Positions 54,041 to 61,484 of a DNA stretch of 64,000 nucleotides are shown here, one piece after another. The stretch covers positions 148,082-212,081 of the forward strand of contig NZ_MPOH02000009.1 in the NCBI RefSeq assembly GCF_001896135.2, in the 5' to 3' direction. Under the pieces are notes generated by a model, which searched no databases, was not told the origin of the DNA, and worked only from the letters and a program-made list of their open reading frames with translations. Every line of letters starts with the position of its first letter. Position 1 is the first letter of the stretch. The position numbers and the translations under genes are program-made. The stretch comes from Streptomyces phaeoluteigriseus. Lineage in GTDB: Bacteria > Actinomycetota > Actinomycetes > Streptomycetales > Streptomycetaceae.

Positions 54041-54108
54041 GCAGGTCAGACGCTCTTCGCGGCAGGCTCCAGAATCGCCACGCACTCCACGTGGTGCGTC
54101 ATCGGAAA
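54041..54108 (+). repeat. 68-bp perfect direct repeat, right copy (att core, 3' end of the methyltransferase gene)
   Basis: Includes the stop codon of the minus-strand RNA methyltransferase (54046-54048) and its last ~21 codons. Identical to 40103-40170. The gene remains complete, as expected when an element brings a matching core. Confidence 0.9.
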
Positions 54109-55398
54109 CAGATCGAACGCCCGCAGAGTCCGCACCCGGTACCCCCCATCCCGGAAGTACCCCAGGTCCCGTGCCAGCGCAGCGGGATCGCAGGCCACGT
54201 ACGCGATCTTCCGTGCCTTCAGGGACGACAGGTGTTCGACCGTCTTGCGGCCCGCTCCCGCCCGCGGCGGGTCGAGGACGATGAGGTCGACCTCGCTGAT
54301 CCCCGTACGCGGGAGGACACTCTCGACCTTGCCCTGCTCGATCCGTACGCGGTCGAAGCCGGCGAGGTTGTGCCGGGCGTCCTCGACGGCGCGCTTGCCG
54401 GACTCGATGCCGAGCACCGCGCCCTTGTCGCCGAGGCGGTCGGCGAGGGCGCCGGCGAAGAGGCCGACGCCGCAGTACAGGTCGAGCGCCATGTCGCCCT
54501 TGCGCGGCAGCAGGCCCTGCATGACCGCCTTGACGAGGGTGTCGGCGGCCTGCGGGTGGACCTGCCAGAAGCCGCCGCTGCCGACGCGGTACGTCCGGCC
54601 GTCGGCGCGCTCACGCACGAACGCGCGGCCGTGGACACGGTGGATGCCGCCGTCGTGCTCCTCGACCCGCATCACGGAGACGGGCCGGTCGAGTTCGACG
54701 AGGGGGAGGCGGGCGCCGGGACGGGGTTCGAGGATCACCATGCGGTCCTGGGAGCCCGTCGCCGCGATGGCGTCGACGGAGACCATGCCGCTCCAGTCCC
54801 GCTGCTCGATGCCCAGTTCACTGACGCCCTCGGCCGCGATCATGCAGTGCTCGATCGGCTCGACCTCGTGCGAGCGGTGGCGGCGCAGCCCGGCGTTGCC
54901 GTCGGCGTCGACCGCGTACTGCACGCGCGTGCGCCACTGCGGAACCTGGCCCGCCGGAAGCTTGTCGCCCTCGGCCGGCATCACGGTGCCGTCCCAGCCG
55001 GCCTCCTCGGGTGTGAGGCCCGCGAGCCGCTGGAGCTGCTCGGTGATCACCTCGCCCTTGAGACGGCGCTGGGCGCCCGGCTTGGCGTGCTGCCAGTCGC
55101 AGCCGCCACAGCGGCCGGGTCCGGCGTACGGACAGGGTGCCTCGACGCGGTCCTTGGACGGGTCCAGCACGCGTACCGCGTCCGCGCGCAGGAACCGCGC
55201 GCCTTCCTCGCCGTCCGTCACCCGGGCCACGACCCGCTCGCCGGGCAGCGTGTGCCGGACGAACAGCACCTGGCCCTCGTCGGTGCGGGCGATGCAGTGA
55301 CCGCCGTGGGCGACGGGGCCGACCTCGACCTTGTACTCCTCGCCGACGAGCGACCTCGCCTGCGGGTCCGCCTGCGAGTTCTTCGGTTCTGCCTGCAT
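54046..55398 (-). CDS. RNA m5U methyltransferase (TrmA/RlmD family, TRAM and Fe-S)
   Basis: 450-residue class I SAM-dependent RNA uracil C5-methyltransferase. Residues about 20-75 form a TRAM RNA-binding domain; CPYAGPGRCGGCDWQH supplies Fe-S cysteines; LDLYCGVGLFAGALADRLG is the SAM motif; LDPPRAG and the catalytic nucleophile Cys in AYVACDPAALARDLG follow. It methylates a uridine in rRNA or tRNA. Its 3' end is the integration core of the island to its left. Confidence 0.92.
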   Translation of the reverse strand: MQAEPKNSQADPQARSLVGEEYKVEVGPVAHGGHCIARTDEGQVLFVRHTLPGERVVARVTDGEEGARFLRADAVRVLDPSKDRVEAPCPYAGPGRCGGCDWQHAKPGAQRRLKGEVITEQLQRLAGLTPEEAGWDGTVMPAEGDKLPAGQVPQWRTRVQYAVDADGNAGLRRHRSHEVEPIEHCMIAAEGVSELGIEQRDWSGMVSVDAIAATGSQDRMVILEPRPGARLPLVELDRPVSVMRVEEHDGGIHRVHGRAFVRERADGRTYRVGSGGFWQVHPQAADTLVKAVMQGLLPRKGDMALDLYCGVGLFAGALADRLGDKGAVLGIESGKRAVEDARHNLAGFDRVRIEQGKVESVLPRTGISEVDLIVLDPPRAGAGRKTVEHLSSLKARKIAYVACDPAALARDLGYFRDGGYRVRTLRAFDLFPMTHHVECVAILEPAAKSV

Positions 55399-55489
55399 GG
55401 CGGGGTGACTCCACTACTCGAACGAGGTACGGCCGGACAACAGCCCACCAGTCTACGTGGCTGTCGTCCGGCCGCTCACCATGATCGGG

Positions 55490-57568
55490 TCAGGCCTGCG
55501 GGCCCGGGGAGTCGGCGGAATCCGTGCCGGACGGCTCCTTCGGTCGCCCGTCGAGGGCGGGACCGCGCCGCACGGAACCCGGCGCGTTCCAGTCCTGCCG
55601 CCTGCGGGCCCGCTTCTTGGCCACCTCGGAGGACTGGAGCTGGTACGGCACCGAGGTCACCATCACGCCCGGCGTGAACAGCAGTCGGCCCTTCAGCCGG
55701 AGCGCGCTCTGGTTGTGCAACAGCTGCTCGTACCAGTGGCCGACCACGTACTCGGGGATGATCACCGACACGGCGTCCCGCGGCGACTCCCGGCGCAGGC
55801 TCTTGACGTACTCGATGACCGGCCGCGTGACCTCGCGGTAGGGCGAGTCGAGGACCTTCAGCGGTACGTCGATGCCGCGCCGTTCCCACTCCGCTCGCAG
55901 CGCCTTCGTCTCTGCCGGGTCGACGTTGACGGTGAGCGCCTCCAGGGTGTCGGAGCGCATCAGCTTGGCGTAGGCGAGGGCGCGCAGCGTGGGGCGGTGG
56001 ATCTTGGAGATCAGCAGCACCGAGTGGACGCGCGAGGGGCGGACGCTGTCGTCGCTGGGTCCCTCGGGTGCGGCCAGTTCCGTGGAGACGCCGTCGTAGT
56101 GGCGGCGGATCGCGGACATCGTGCCGTAGAAGATCACCATGCCGAGCAGGGCGACCCAGGCGCCGTGGGTGAACTTGGTGACCAGGACGACCACCAGGAC
56201 CAGGCCGGTGAAGAACGCGCCGAAGGTGTTGATCGCCCGGGAGCGGACCATGCGGCGGCGCCTGGCCGGGTCGGTCTCGGTCGCCAGGTGGCGGTTCCAG
56301 TGCCGGACCATGCCGGTCTGGCTGAGCGTGAAGGACACGAACACGCCGACGATGTAGAGCTGGATCAGCCGCGTGGAGTCGGCGCCGTACACGACGATCA
56401 GCAGAGTCGCCGCGCCCGCGAGGAGCACGATGCCGTTGGAGAACGCCAGGCGGTCGCCGCGGGTGTGCAGCTGGCGGGGCAGGTAGCGGTCCTGGGCGAG
56501 GATCGAGCCGAGCACCGGGAAGCCGTTGTAGGCGGTGTTGGCCGCCAGGAACAGCACCAGTGCGGTGGCCGAGGCGAGCACGACGAAGAGGAAGCTGCCC
56601 TTGCCGAAGACGGCCTCGGCGACCTGGCTGATCACCGGATTCTGGACGTAGTCGGAGCCGACCGCGACGCCGTTGTTCAGCAGGTCCACGGCCGGGTTCT
56701 CGGCCATGCGGACGTCGGTGACCAGGGCCAGCACGATGATCCCGCAGAACATGGTGACGGCCAGCAGCCCCATCGCGGCGAGGGTCGTCGCCGCGTTCTT
56801 GGACTTGGGCTTGCGGAAGGCGGGGACGCCGTTGGAGATGGCCTCCACGCCGGTGAGCGCCGCGCATCCGGAGGAGAACGCGCGCAGCATCAGGAAGAAC
56901 AGGGCGAAGCCGGCCAGACCCTGGTGCTCGGGCTTGATCGTGTATTCGGCGGTGGGCGCCCGCATGGTGTCGCCCAGGACGAGGGCCCGGAAGGCGCCCC
57001 ACGCGACCATGATGAAGACGCCCGCGACGAACACGTACGTCGGAATCGCGAAGAGCTTGCCGGACTCCTTGACTCCGCGCAGGTTCATCAGCGTCAGCAG
57101 CACGACGACGGCGGCCGCGCAGGCCACCTTGTGCTCGACGACGAACGGGATCGCGGAGCCGAGGTTCTCGATGCCGGAGGAGATGGAGACGGCGACGGTC
57201 AGGACGTAGTCGACGAGCAGGGCGCTCGCGACGGTGAGGCCGGCCTTGGCGCCGAGGTTGGTGTTGGCCACCTCGTAGTCACCGCCACCGCTCGGGTAGG
57301 CGTGGACGTTCTGCCGGTAGGAGGCGACCACCGTGAACATCAGTACGACGACCGCGAGGGCGATCCACGGGCTGAAGTGGTAGGCCGACAAGCCCGCGAT
57401 GGACAGGACCAGCAGCACCTCCCCGGGCGCGTAGGCCACGGAGGACAGCGGGTCGGAAGCAAAGACGGGTAGGGCAATGCGCTTCGGCAGGAGCGTTTCT
57501 CCGAGCCGATCACTGCGCAGTGCGCGCCCGATCAGAATCCGTTTGGGCACGTCGGTCAGTTTGGACAC
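55490..57568 (-). CDS. APC-superfamily permease, KUP/KimA-like potassium importer
   Basis: 692 residues with about twelve membrane segments (LPVFASDPLSSVAYAPGEVL near the start, then GIENLGSAIPFVVEH, ANTAYNGFPVLGSILAQDR) and a ~150-residue C-terminal cytoplasmic domain. Such APC proteins with a long cytoplasmic tail include high-affinity K+ importers gated by cyclic di-AMP. The adjacent TrkA genes support a potassium role. GTG 57568 is preferred because the family starts SKLTDVPKRIL; GTG 57607 is an in-frame alternative. Confidence 0.8.
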   Translation of the reverse strand: MSKLTDVPKRILIGRALRSDRLGETLLPKRIALPVFASDPLSSVAYAPGEVLLVLSIAGLSAYHFSPWIALAVVVLMFTVVASYRQNVHAYPSGGGDYEVANTNLGAKAGLTVASALLVDYVLTVAVSISSGIENLGSAIPFVVEHKVACAAAVVVLLTLMNLRGVKESGKLFAIPTYVFVAGVFIMVAWGAFRALVLGDTMRAPTAEYTIKPEHQGLAGFALFFLMLRAFSSGCAALTGVEAISNGVPAFRKPKSKNAATTLAAMGLLAVTMFCGIIVLALVTDVRMAENPAVDLLNNGVAVGSDYVQNPVISQVAEAVFGKGSFLFVVLASATALVLFLAANTAYNGFPVLGSILAQDRYLPRQLHTRGDRLAFSNGIVLLAGAATLLIVVYGADSTRLIQLYIVGVFVSFTLSQTGMVRHWNRHLATETDPARRRRMVRSRAINTFGAFFTGLVLVVVLVTKFTHGAWVALLGMVIFYGTMSAIRRHYDGVSTELAAPEGPSDDSVRPSRVHSVLLISKIHRPTLRALAYAKLMRSDTLEALTVNVDPAETKALRAEWERRGIDVPLKVLDSPYREVTRPVIEYVKSLRRESPRDAVSVIIPEYVVGHWYEQLLHNQSALRLKGRLLFTPGVMVTSVPYQLQSSEVAKKRARRRQDWNAPGSVRRGPALDGRPKEPSGTDSADSPGPQA

Positions 57569-57774
57569 AACAGAGCATCGTAGGCCTTCGAACACGAGGT
57601 CGCCCACCCTCCCCCGGGCTCAGTCGGGTGACGCTGCGCCCCGGTTCCCCCGCCGAGGCACTCCGTCTGCCTCACGGGTGAAATCAGCCACGGCGCGGCT
57701 GCGGATTCCGTGGCCGCGCCGATCGTCATGCCTATATGACGATTCCCGTACGCTGCCGCCCCGTCGGAGGTTCC

Positions 57775-57870
57775 ATGCACACGACCGCCGAGCTGATCGG
57801 AGCCGTCGGCACCCTCGTCGGCCTCGGAATCCTCACCCTCCTCAGCCTCTGGAGCATCAGCCGTCGCTGA
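57775..57870 (+). CDS. 31-residue single-span membrane protein
   Basis: ATG 57775 with CGGAGG four bases upstream, stop at 57868-57870. The sequence starts MHTTAELIGAVGTLVGLGIL and continues as one hydrophobic helix of about 20 residues closing with SRR, so the C-terminus should be cytoplasmic. It is set between a potassium permease and two TrkA-type regulators on a short stretch that is otherwise non-coding. No family recognised; a small subunit or modulator of the neighbouring potassium transporter is one inference. Confidence 0.65.
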   Translation: MHTTAELIGAVGTLVGLGILTLLSLWSISRR

Positions 57871-57984
57871 CACCGTCGACCGTGCACAGGGGTGCCCTCC
57901 GCGGACCGCGCGTGTGTAGCTTGGTCGGCGGTCTGAGACCCTGTTACAGCCAAGTCAGCAACATTTGACCTCGGAAGGACGGTC

Positions 57985-58656
57985 GTGCACATCGTCATCA
58001 TGGGCTGCGGCAGAGTGGGTTCCGCTCTCGCCCAGACCCTGGAGCAGCAGGGGCATACGGTCGCCGTGATCGACCAGGACCCCACCGCCTTCCGACGTCT
58101 TGGCTCCTCGTTCGGCGGCCGCCGGGTCACCGGGGTCGGCTTCGACCAGGACACCCTGCGCGAAGCGGGCATCGAGGAGGCCGGGGCCTTCGCCGCCGTC
58201 TCCAGCGGCGACAACTCGAACATCATCGCCGCCCGCGTGGCCCGGGAGATGTTCGGCATAGAGAACGTCGCCGCCCGCATCTACGACCCCCGCCGCGCCG
58301 AGGTCTACCAGCGCCTGGGTATCCCGACGGTGGCCACGGTCCGCTGGACGGCCGACCAGATGCTGCGCCGACTGCTTCCCTCGGGTTCCGAGCCGCTGTG
58401 GCGCGATCCCACCGGTGGCGTCCAGCTGGCCGAGGTACACGCCTCCGCCTCCTGGGTCGGACACAAGATCAGCAGACTTCAGGAGGAGACGGGCGTCCGC
58501 GTCGCGTTCCTCACCCGCCTCGGCGAGGCGATCCTGCCCAGCTCGCAGACGGTTCTGCAGGAGGGCGACCTGGTGCACGTCATGATGCGCGCCGACGACG
58601 TGGAGAAGGTCGAGGCCTCGTTCGCCGAGGGCCCGAAGGAGGACGGTCACCGATGA
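57985..58656 (+). CDS. TrkA/KtrA-type potassium transport regulatory subunit
   Basis: 223 residues: RCK_N Rossmann domain (MHIVIMGCGRVGSALAQTLE, then VIDQDP) that binds NAD(H) or ATP, and a C-terminal RCK_C domain (EEGDLVHVMMRADDVEK-type). It gates K+ uptake by a membrane partner. GTG 57985 follows GGAAGGACGG. Its stop overlaps the next start (ATGA), so the pair is co-translated. Confidence 0.88.
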   Translation: MHIVIMGCGRVGSALAQTLEQQGHTVAVIDQDPTAFRRLGSSFGGRRVTGVGFDQDTLREAGIEEAGAFAAVSSGDNSNIIAARVAREMFGIENVAARIYDPRRAEVYQRLGIPTVATVRWTADQMLRRLLPSGSEPLWRDPTGGVQLAEVHASASWVGHKISRLQEETGVRVAFLTRLGEAILPSSQTVLQEGDLVHVMMRADDVEKVEASFAEGPKEDGHR

Positions 58657-59321
58657 GGGTCGCCATTGCCGGAGCCGGCGCAGTCGGCCGCTCGATCGCG
58701 GGCGAGCTGCTGGAGAACGGCCACGAGATCCTGCTGATCGACAAGGCGCCGACCGCCATCTCGGTCGAGCGCGTCCCGCAGGCGGAGTGGCTGCTGGCCG
58801 ACGCCTGCGAGATCACCTCCCTCGACGAGGCGGCCCTCCAGCGCTGCAACGTCGTGATCGCCGCCACGGGCGACGACAAGGTCAACCTCGTCGTGTCCCT
58901 GCTCGCGAAGACGGAGTACGGCGTCCCGCGCGTCGTCGCCCGGGTGAACAACCCGAAGAACGAGTGGCTGTTCAACGAGTCCTGGGGTGTCGACGTCGCC
59001 GTCTCCACGCCGCGCCTGATGTCGGCCCTGGTGGAGGAGGCGGTGAGCGTCGGCGACCTGGTCCGCCTGCTCCGCTTCAGTCACGGCGACGCCAACCTCG
59101 TCGAACTGACCCTCCCCGAGGAGTCGGCCCTGGCCGGCACCCAGGTGGGCGACGTGGAGTGGCCCGAGGACACCTCGCTGGTCACCATCATCCGCGGCAC
59201 CCGGGTTCTCACCCCGTCCCGCGAGGATTCCCTGGAAGCAGGCGACGAGCTCCTCTTCGTGGCCGCCCAGGCCCGAGAGGAGCAACTGGAGGACCTGCTG
59301 TCGGTACGCCGCGAGGACTGA
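58653..59321 (+). CDS. TrkA/KtrA-type potassium transport regulatory subunit, second copy
   Basis: 222 residues of the same family: MRVAIAGAGAVGRSIAGELL, LLIDKAPTAI, NNPKNEWLFN, and a C-terminal RCK_C domain (SLEAGDELLFVAAQAREEQ). Two subunits encoded in tandem suggest a hetero-oligomeric gating ring. Convergent with DUF3159; a hairpin terminator separates them. Confidence 0.88.
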   Translation: MRVAIAGAGAVGRSIAGELLENGHEILLIDKAPTAISVERVPQAEWLLADACEITSLDEAALQRCNVVIAATGDDKVNLVVSLLAKTEYGVPRVVARVNNPKNEWLFNESWGVDVAVSTPRLMSALVEEAVSVGDLVRLLRFSHGDANLVELTLPEESALAGTQVGDVEWPEDTSLVTIIRGTRVLTPSREDSLEAGDELLFVAAQAREEQLEDLLSVRRED

Positions 59322-59391
59322 ATCCCCAGCCCGTCCGGCTCTTGCGGACGAGGCCCCGCTGACGAGGCCCGTTCAGGGCCGAAGCGGGGGT

Positions 59392-59411
59392 CTGGGGGCG
59401 GCGGCCCCCAG
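59392..59411. terminator. Hairpin between convergent trkA and DUF3159 genes
   Basis: Perfect 8-bp stem CTGGGGGC/GCCCCCAG with loop GGCG, 71 bases after the TrkA stop and 54 before the end of the convergent gene. Likely a bidirectional terminator. Confidence 0.75.
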
Positions 59412-59464
59412 GGACGGGAAGGGCAGGGAAGGGGCGGCGGGGGGCGAAGCGAACCCCGCCGAAC

Positions 59465-60247
59465 CTACCCGTCCCGCCGATGCCGCGGACCGGAGTCCGC
59501 GGACTCCGTCGCCGCGACACCAGGCGACTGCGCACCCTTCGACTCCGCGGCCTTCAGCTCCGCAGCCTTCTCCTCCGCCTCCATCTCGGCGAAGACGTCG
59601 ATGGGCGCGGGCGCCTTCGCCAGGAACACCCACGTCAGCCACACGGCCAGCAGGAACGGCGGAATCTTCAGCGCGATCAGCACCCACCCGAGCTGAGTGG
59701 TGTCGGCCCACCAGTACAGCGGAAAGAGAATCGCGCACTTGGCCAGCAGAATCAGCCCCCAGGCGTAGCTGGCCTTCGCGTACGCCTTCTTGCGGCCGGG
59801 GTTGCGGGTCCGCCAGGAGAGGTTCTCCTTGAACACCGGCCCGAGGATCAGCCCGAGCAGCGGCACCCCGCACAGGGTCGTGATGATGTACGCCAGCGAC
59901 AGCCCCAGTGTGTAGAGCATGCCGGGCAGGTAGAAGTCCTTCGCGTTGCCCGTCATCATCGCGAACACGACACCGAAGGCGACACCGAAGACACCGCTGA
60001 AGGCGTGCTTCACGGTGTCCTTCATGGCCAGGCGGACCACGACCAGGACCAGCGACACCGCCAGCGCGGCGATCGCCGACATGTGCAGGTCTTTGTTGAT
60101 CGTGTAGATCGTGACGAACAGCAGGCCGGGCACCACCGTCTCGACCATGCCCCGCACTCCGCCGAACGCCTCGAACAGCGCGGCTTCCGTCACCGCCCGG
60201 GGATCGTCCTGCTGAGCTTCTTCGGTCGGCTTGTCGAGCGACGTCAC
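59465..60247 (-). CDS. DUF3159 membrane protein
   Basis: 260 residues with five to six hydrophobic segments (ETVVPGLLFVTIYTINKDLH, AFSGVFGVAFGVVFAMMTG, LPGMLYTLGLSLAYIITTL) and an acidic, Ala/Glu-rich C-terminal tail. Family of unknown function, conserved in actinobacteria. Ends on the same strand as the OB-fold gene, three bases after its stop, so the two form an operon. Confidence 0.85.
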   Translation of the reverse strand: MTSLDKPTEEAQQDDPRAVTEAALFEAFGGVRGMVETVVPGLLFVTIYTINKDLHMSAIAALAVSLVLVVVRLAMKDTVKHAFSGVFGVAFGVVFAMMTGNAKDFYLPGMLYTLGLSLAYIITTLCGVPLLGLILGPVFKENLSWRTRNPGRKKAYAKASYAWGLILLAKCAILFPLYWWADTTQLGWVLIALKIPPFLLAVWLTWVFLAKAPAPIDVFAEMEAEEKAAELKAAESKGAQSPGVAATESADSGPRHRRDG

Positions 60248-60250
60248 CGG

Positions 60251-60649
60251 CTACTCCCTACCAAGGGGTCTCAGTTCGTACTTGGGGTTGAACAGCACCC
60301 GGCGGCCTCGGCTGAGCGAGATCCGGCCCGATGCTATGAGCTTGCGTCCCGGCTCTATGCCGACTATGGAGCGTCTGCCCAGCCACACCACGTCCAGCGC
60401 GGCGGAGCCGTCGAACAGCTCGGCCTCCAGGGCCGGGACTCCGGCCCGCGGCCGCAGGGTGACCGTGCGCAAGGTACCAGTAACCGTCACGACCTGCCGG
60501 TCCTGGCAGTCTCCGATCCGCGTGCAGCCCGCGGTCTCGGCGTCCTCGCGCAGCTCCTCGGACTCCAGGTCCTCCTGCGAGGAGGAGAGCCGATCGAGCA
60601 TGCGCCGGAACCGGCCGGCCGGCTTCTCGGAACGAGGAACACCACTCAT
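60251..60649 (-). CDS. OB-fold nucleic-acid-binding protein
   Basis: 132 residues; an N-terminal charged helical region (RRMLDRLSSSQEDLESEELR) is followed by an OB-fold: QVVTVTGTLRTVTLRP, LEAELFDGSAALDVVWLGRR, KLIASGRISLSRGRRVLFN. Resembles small ssDNA/RNA-binding OB proteins of actinobacteria that sit next to DUF3159. First gene of the two-gene operon. Confidence 0.82.
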   Translation of the reverse strand: MSGVPRSEKPAGRFRRMLDRLSSSQEDLESEELREDAETAGCTRIGDCQDRQVVTVTGTLRTVTLRPRAGVPALEAELFDGSAALDVVWLGRRSIVGIEPGRKLIASGRISLSRGRRVLFNPKYELRPLGRE

Positions 60650-60770
60650 ACCTGAAGCGTACCGGGAGGCCCCTCCAGGCCCGAAGCCGCGTGCCGACGC
60701 CTGTCATCCGCCCGCCCCCCTCACCGCTCCAGCTCCTCTGCGGCTCACACCTCGTGGCTCACCTGCTGGC

Positions 60771-61484
60771 TCACTTCTCGAATCGATACCCCATCCCCGG
60801 CTCCGTGATGAAGTGCCGCGGATGCGACGGATCGACCTCAAGCTTCCTGCGCAGCTGCGCCATGTACACCCGCAGGTAGTTCGTCTCCGTCCCGTACGAC
60901 GGCCCCCACACCTCTTGGAGCAGCTGCTTCTGGCCGACCAGGCGGCCGGTGTTGCGCACCAGCACCTCCAGCAGATGCCACTCGGTGGGGGTGAGCCGTA
61001 CGTCCTTGCCGTCCCTGTTGACCTTCTTGGCGCCCAGGTCGACCGTGAACCCGTCGGTTTCGACCAGGGCCTCGTCCTCATCCCCGCCCGCGGGTTCGGC
61101 CCGGCGGACGGCGGCCCGCAGCCGGGCCAGCAGCTCGTCCATGCCGAAGGGCTTGGTGACGTAGTCGTCGGCGCCCGCGTCGAGCGCCTCGACCTTCTCG
61201 TCCGAGGAGTGCCGGGCGGACAGCACCAGGATCGGCACCCGGGTCCAGCCGCGCAGACCCTTGATCACCTCGACGCCGTCCATGTCGGGCAGTCCCAGGT
61301 CGAGCACGATCACGTCCGGGTGGCGGGCGGCGGCGACCCGGAGGGCGGTGGCCCCGTCGTGGGCCGCGTCGACCTCGTACTTGCGGGCCTGGAGGTTGAT
61401 CACGAGGGCGCGCACGATCTGCGGTTCGTCATCGATCACGAGCACCCTCGTGGGGCTCTGCGGGGTCCCCCCGGTCGAGCTCAT
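60771..61484 (-). CDS. kdpE: Response regulator of potassium transport, KdpE
   Basis: 237 residues. Receiver domain with phospho-acceptor Asp in DVIVLDLGLPDMDG, Lys in DDYVTKPFGM and the switch Thr/Ser segment VLSARHSS; the C-terminal winged helix is TETNYLRVYMAQLRRKLEV. Turns on the kdpFABC high-affinity K+ ATPase when K+ is low. ATG 61484 overlaps what should be the kdpD stop (61481-61483). Confidence 0.92.
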   Translation of the reverse strand: MSSTGGTPQSPTRVLVIDDEPQIVRALVINLQARKYEVDAAHDGATALRVAAARHPDVIVLDLGLPDMDGVEVIKGLRGWTRVPILVLSARHSSDEKVEALDAGADDYVTKPFGMDELLARLRAAVRRAEPAGGDEDEALVETDGFTVDLGAKKVNRDGKDVRLTPTEWHLLEVLVRNTGRLVGQKQLLQEVWGPSYGTETNYLRVYMAQLRRKLEVDPSHPRHFITEPGMGYRFEK

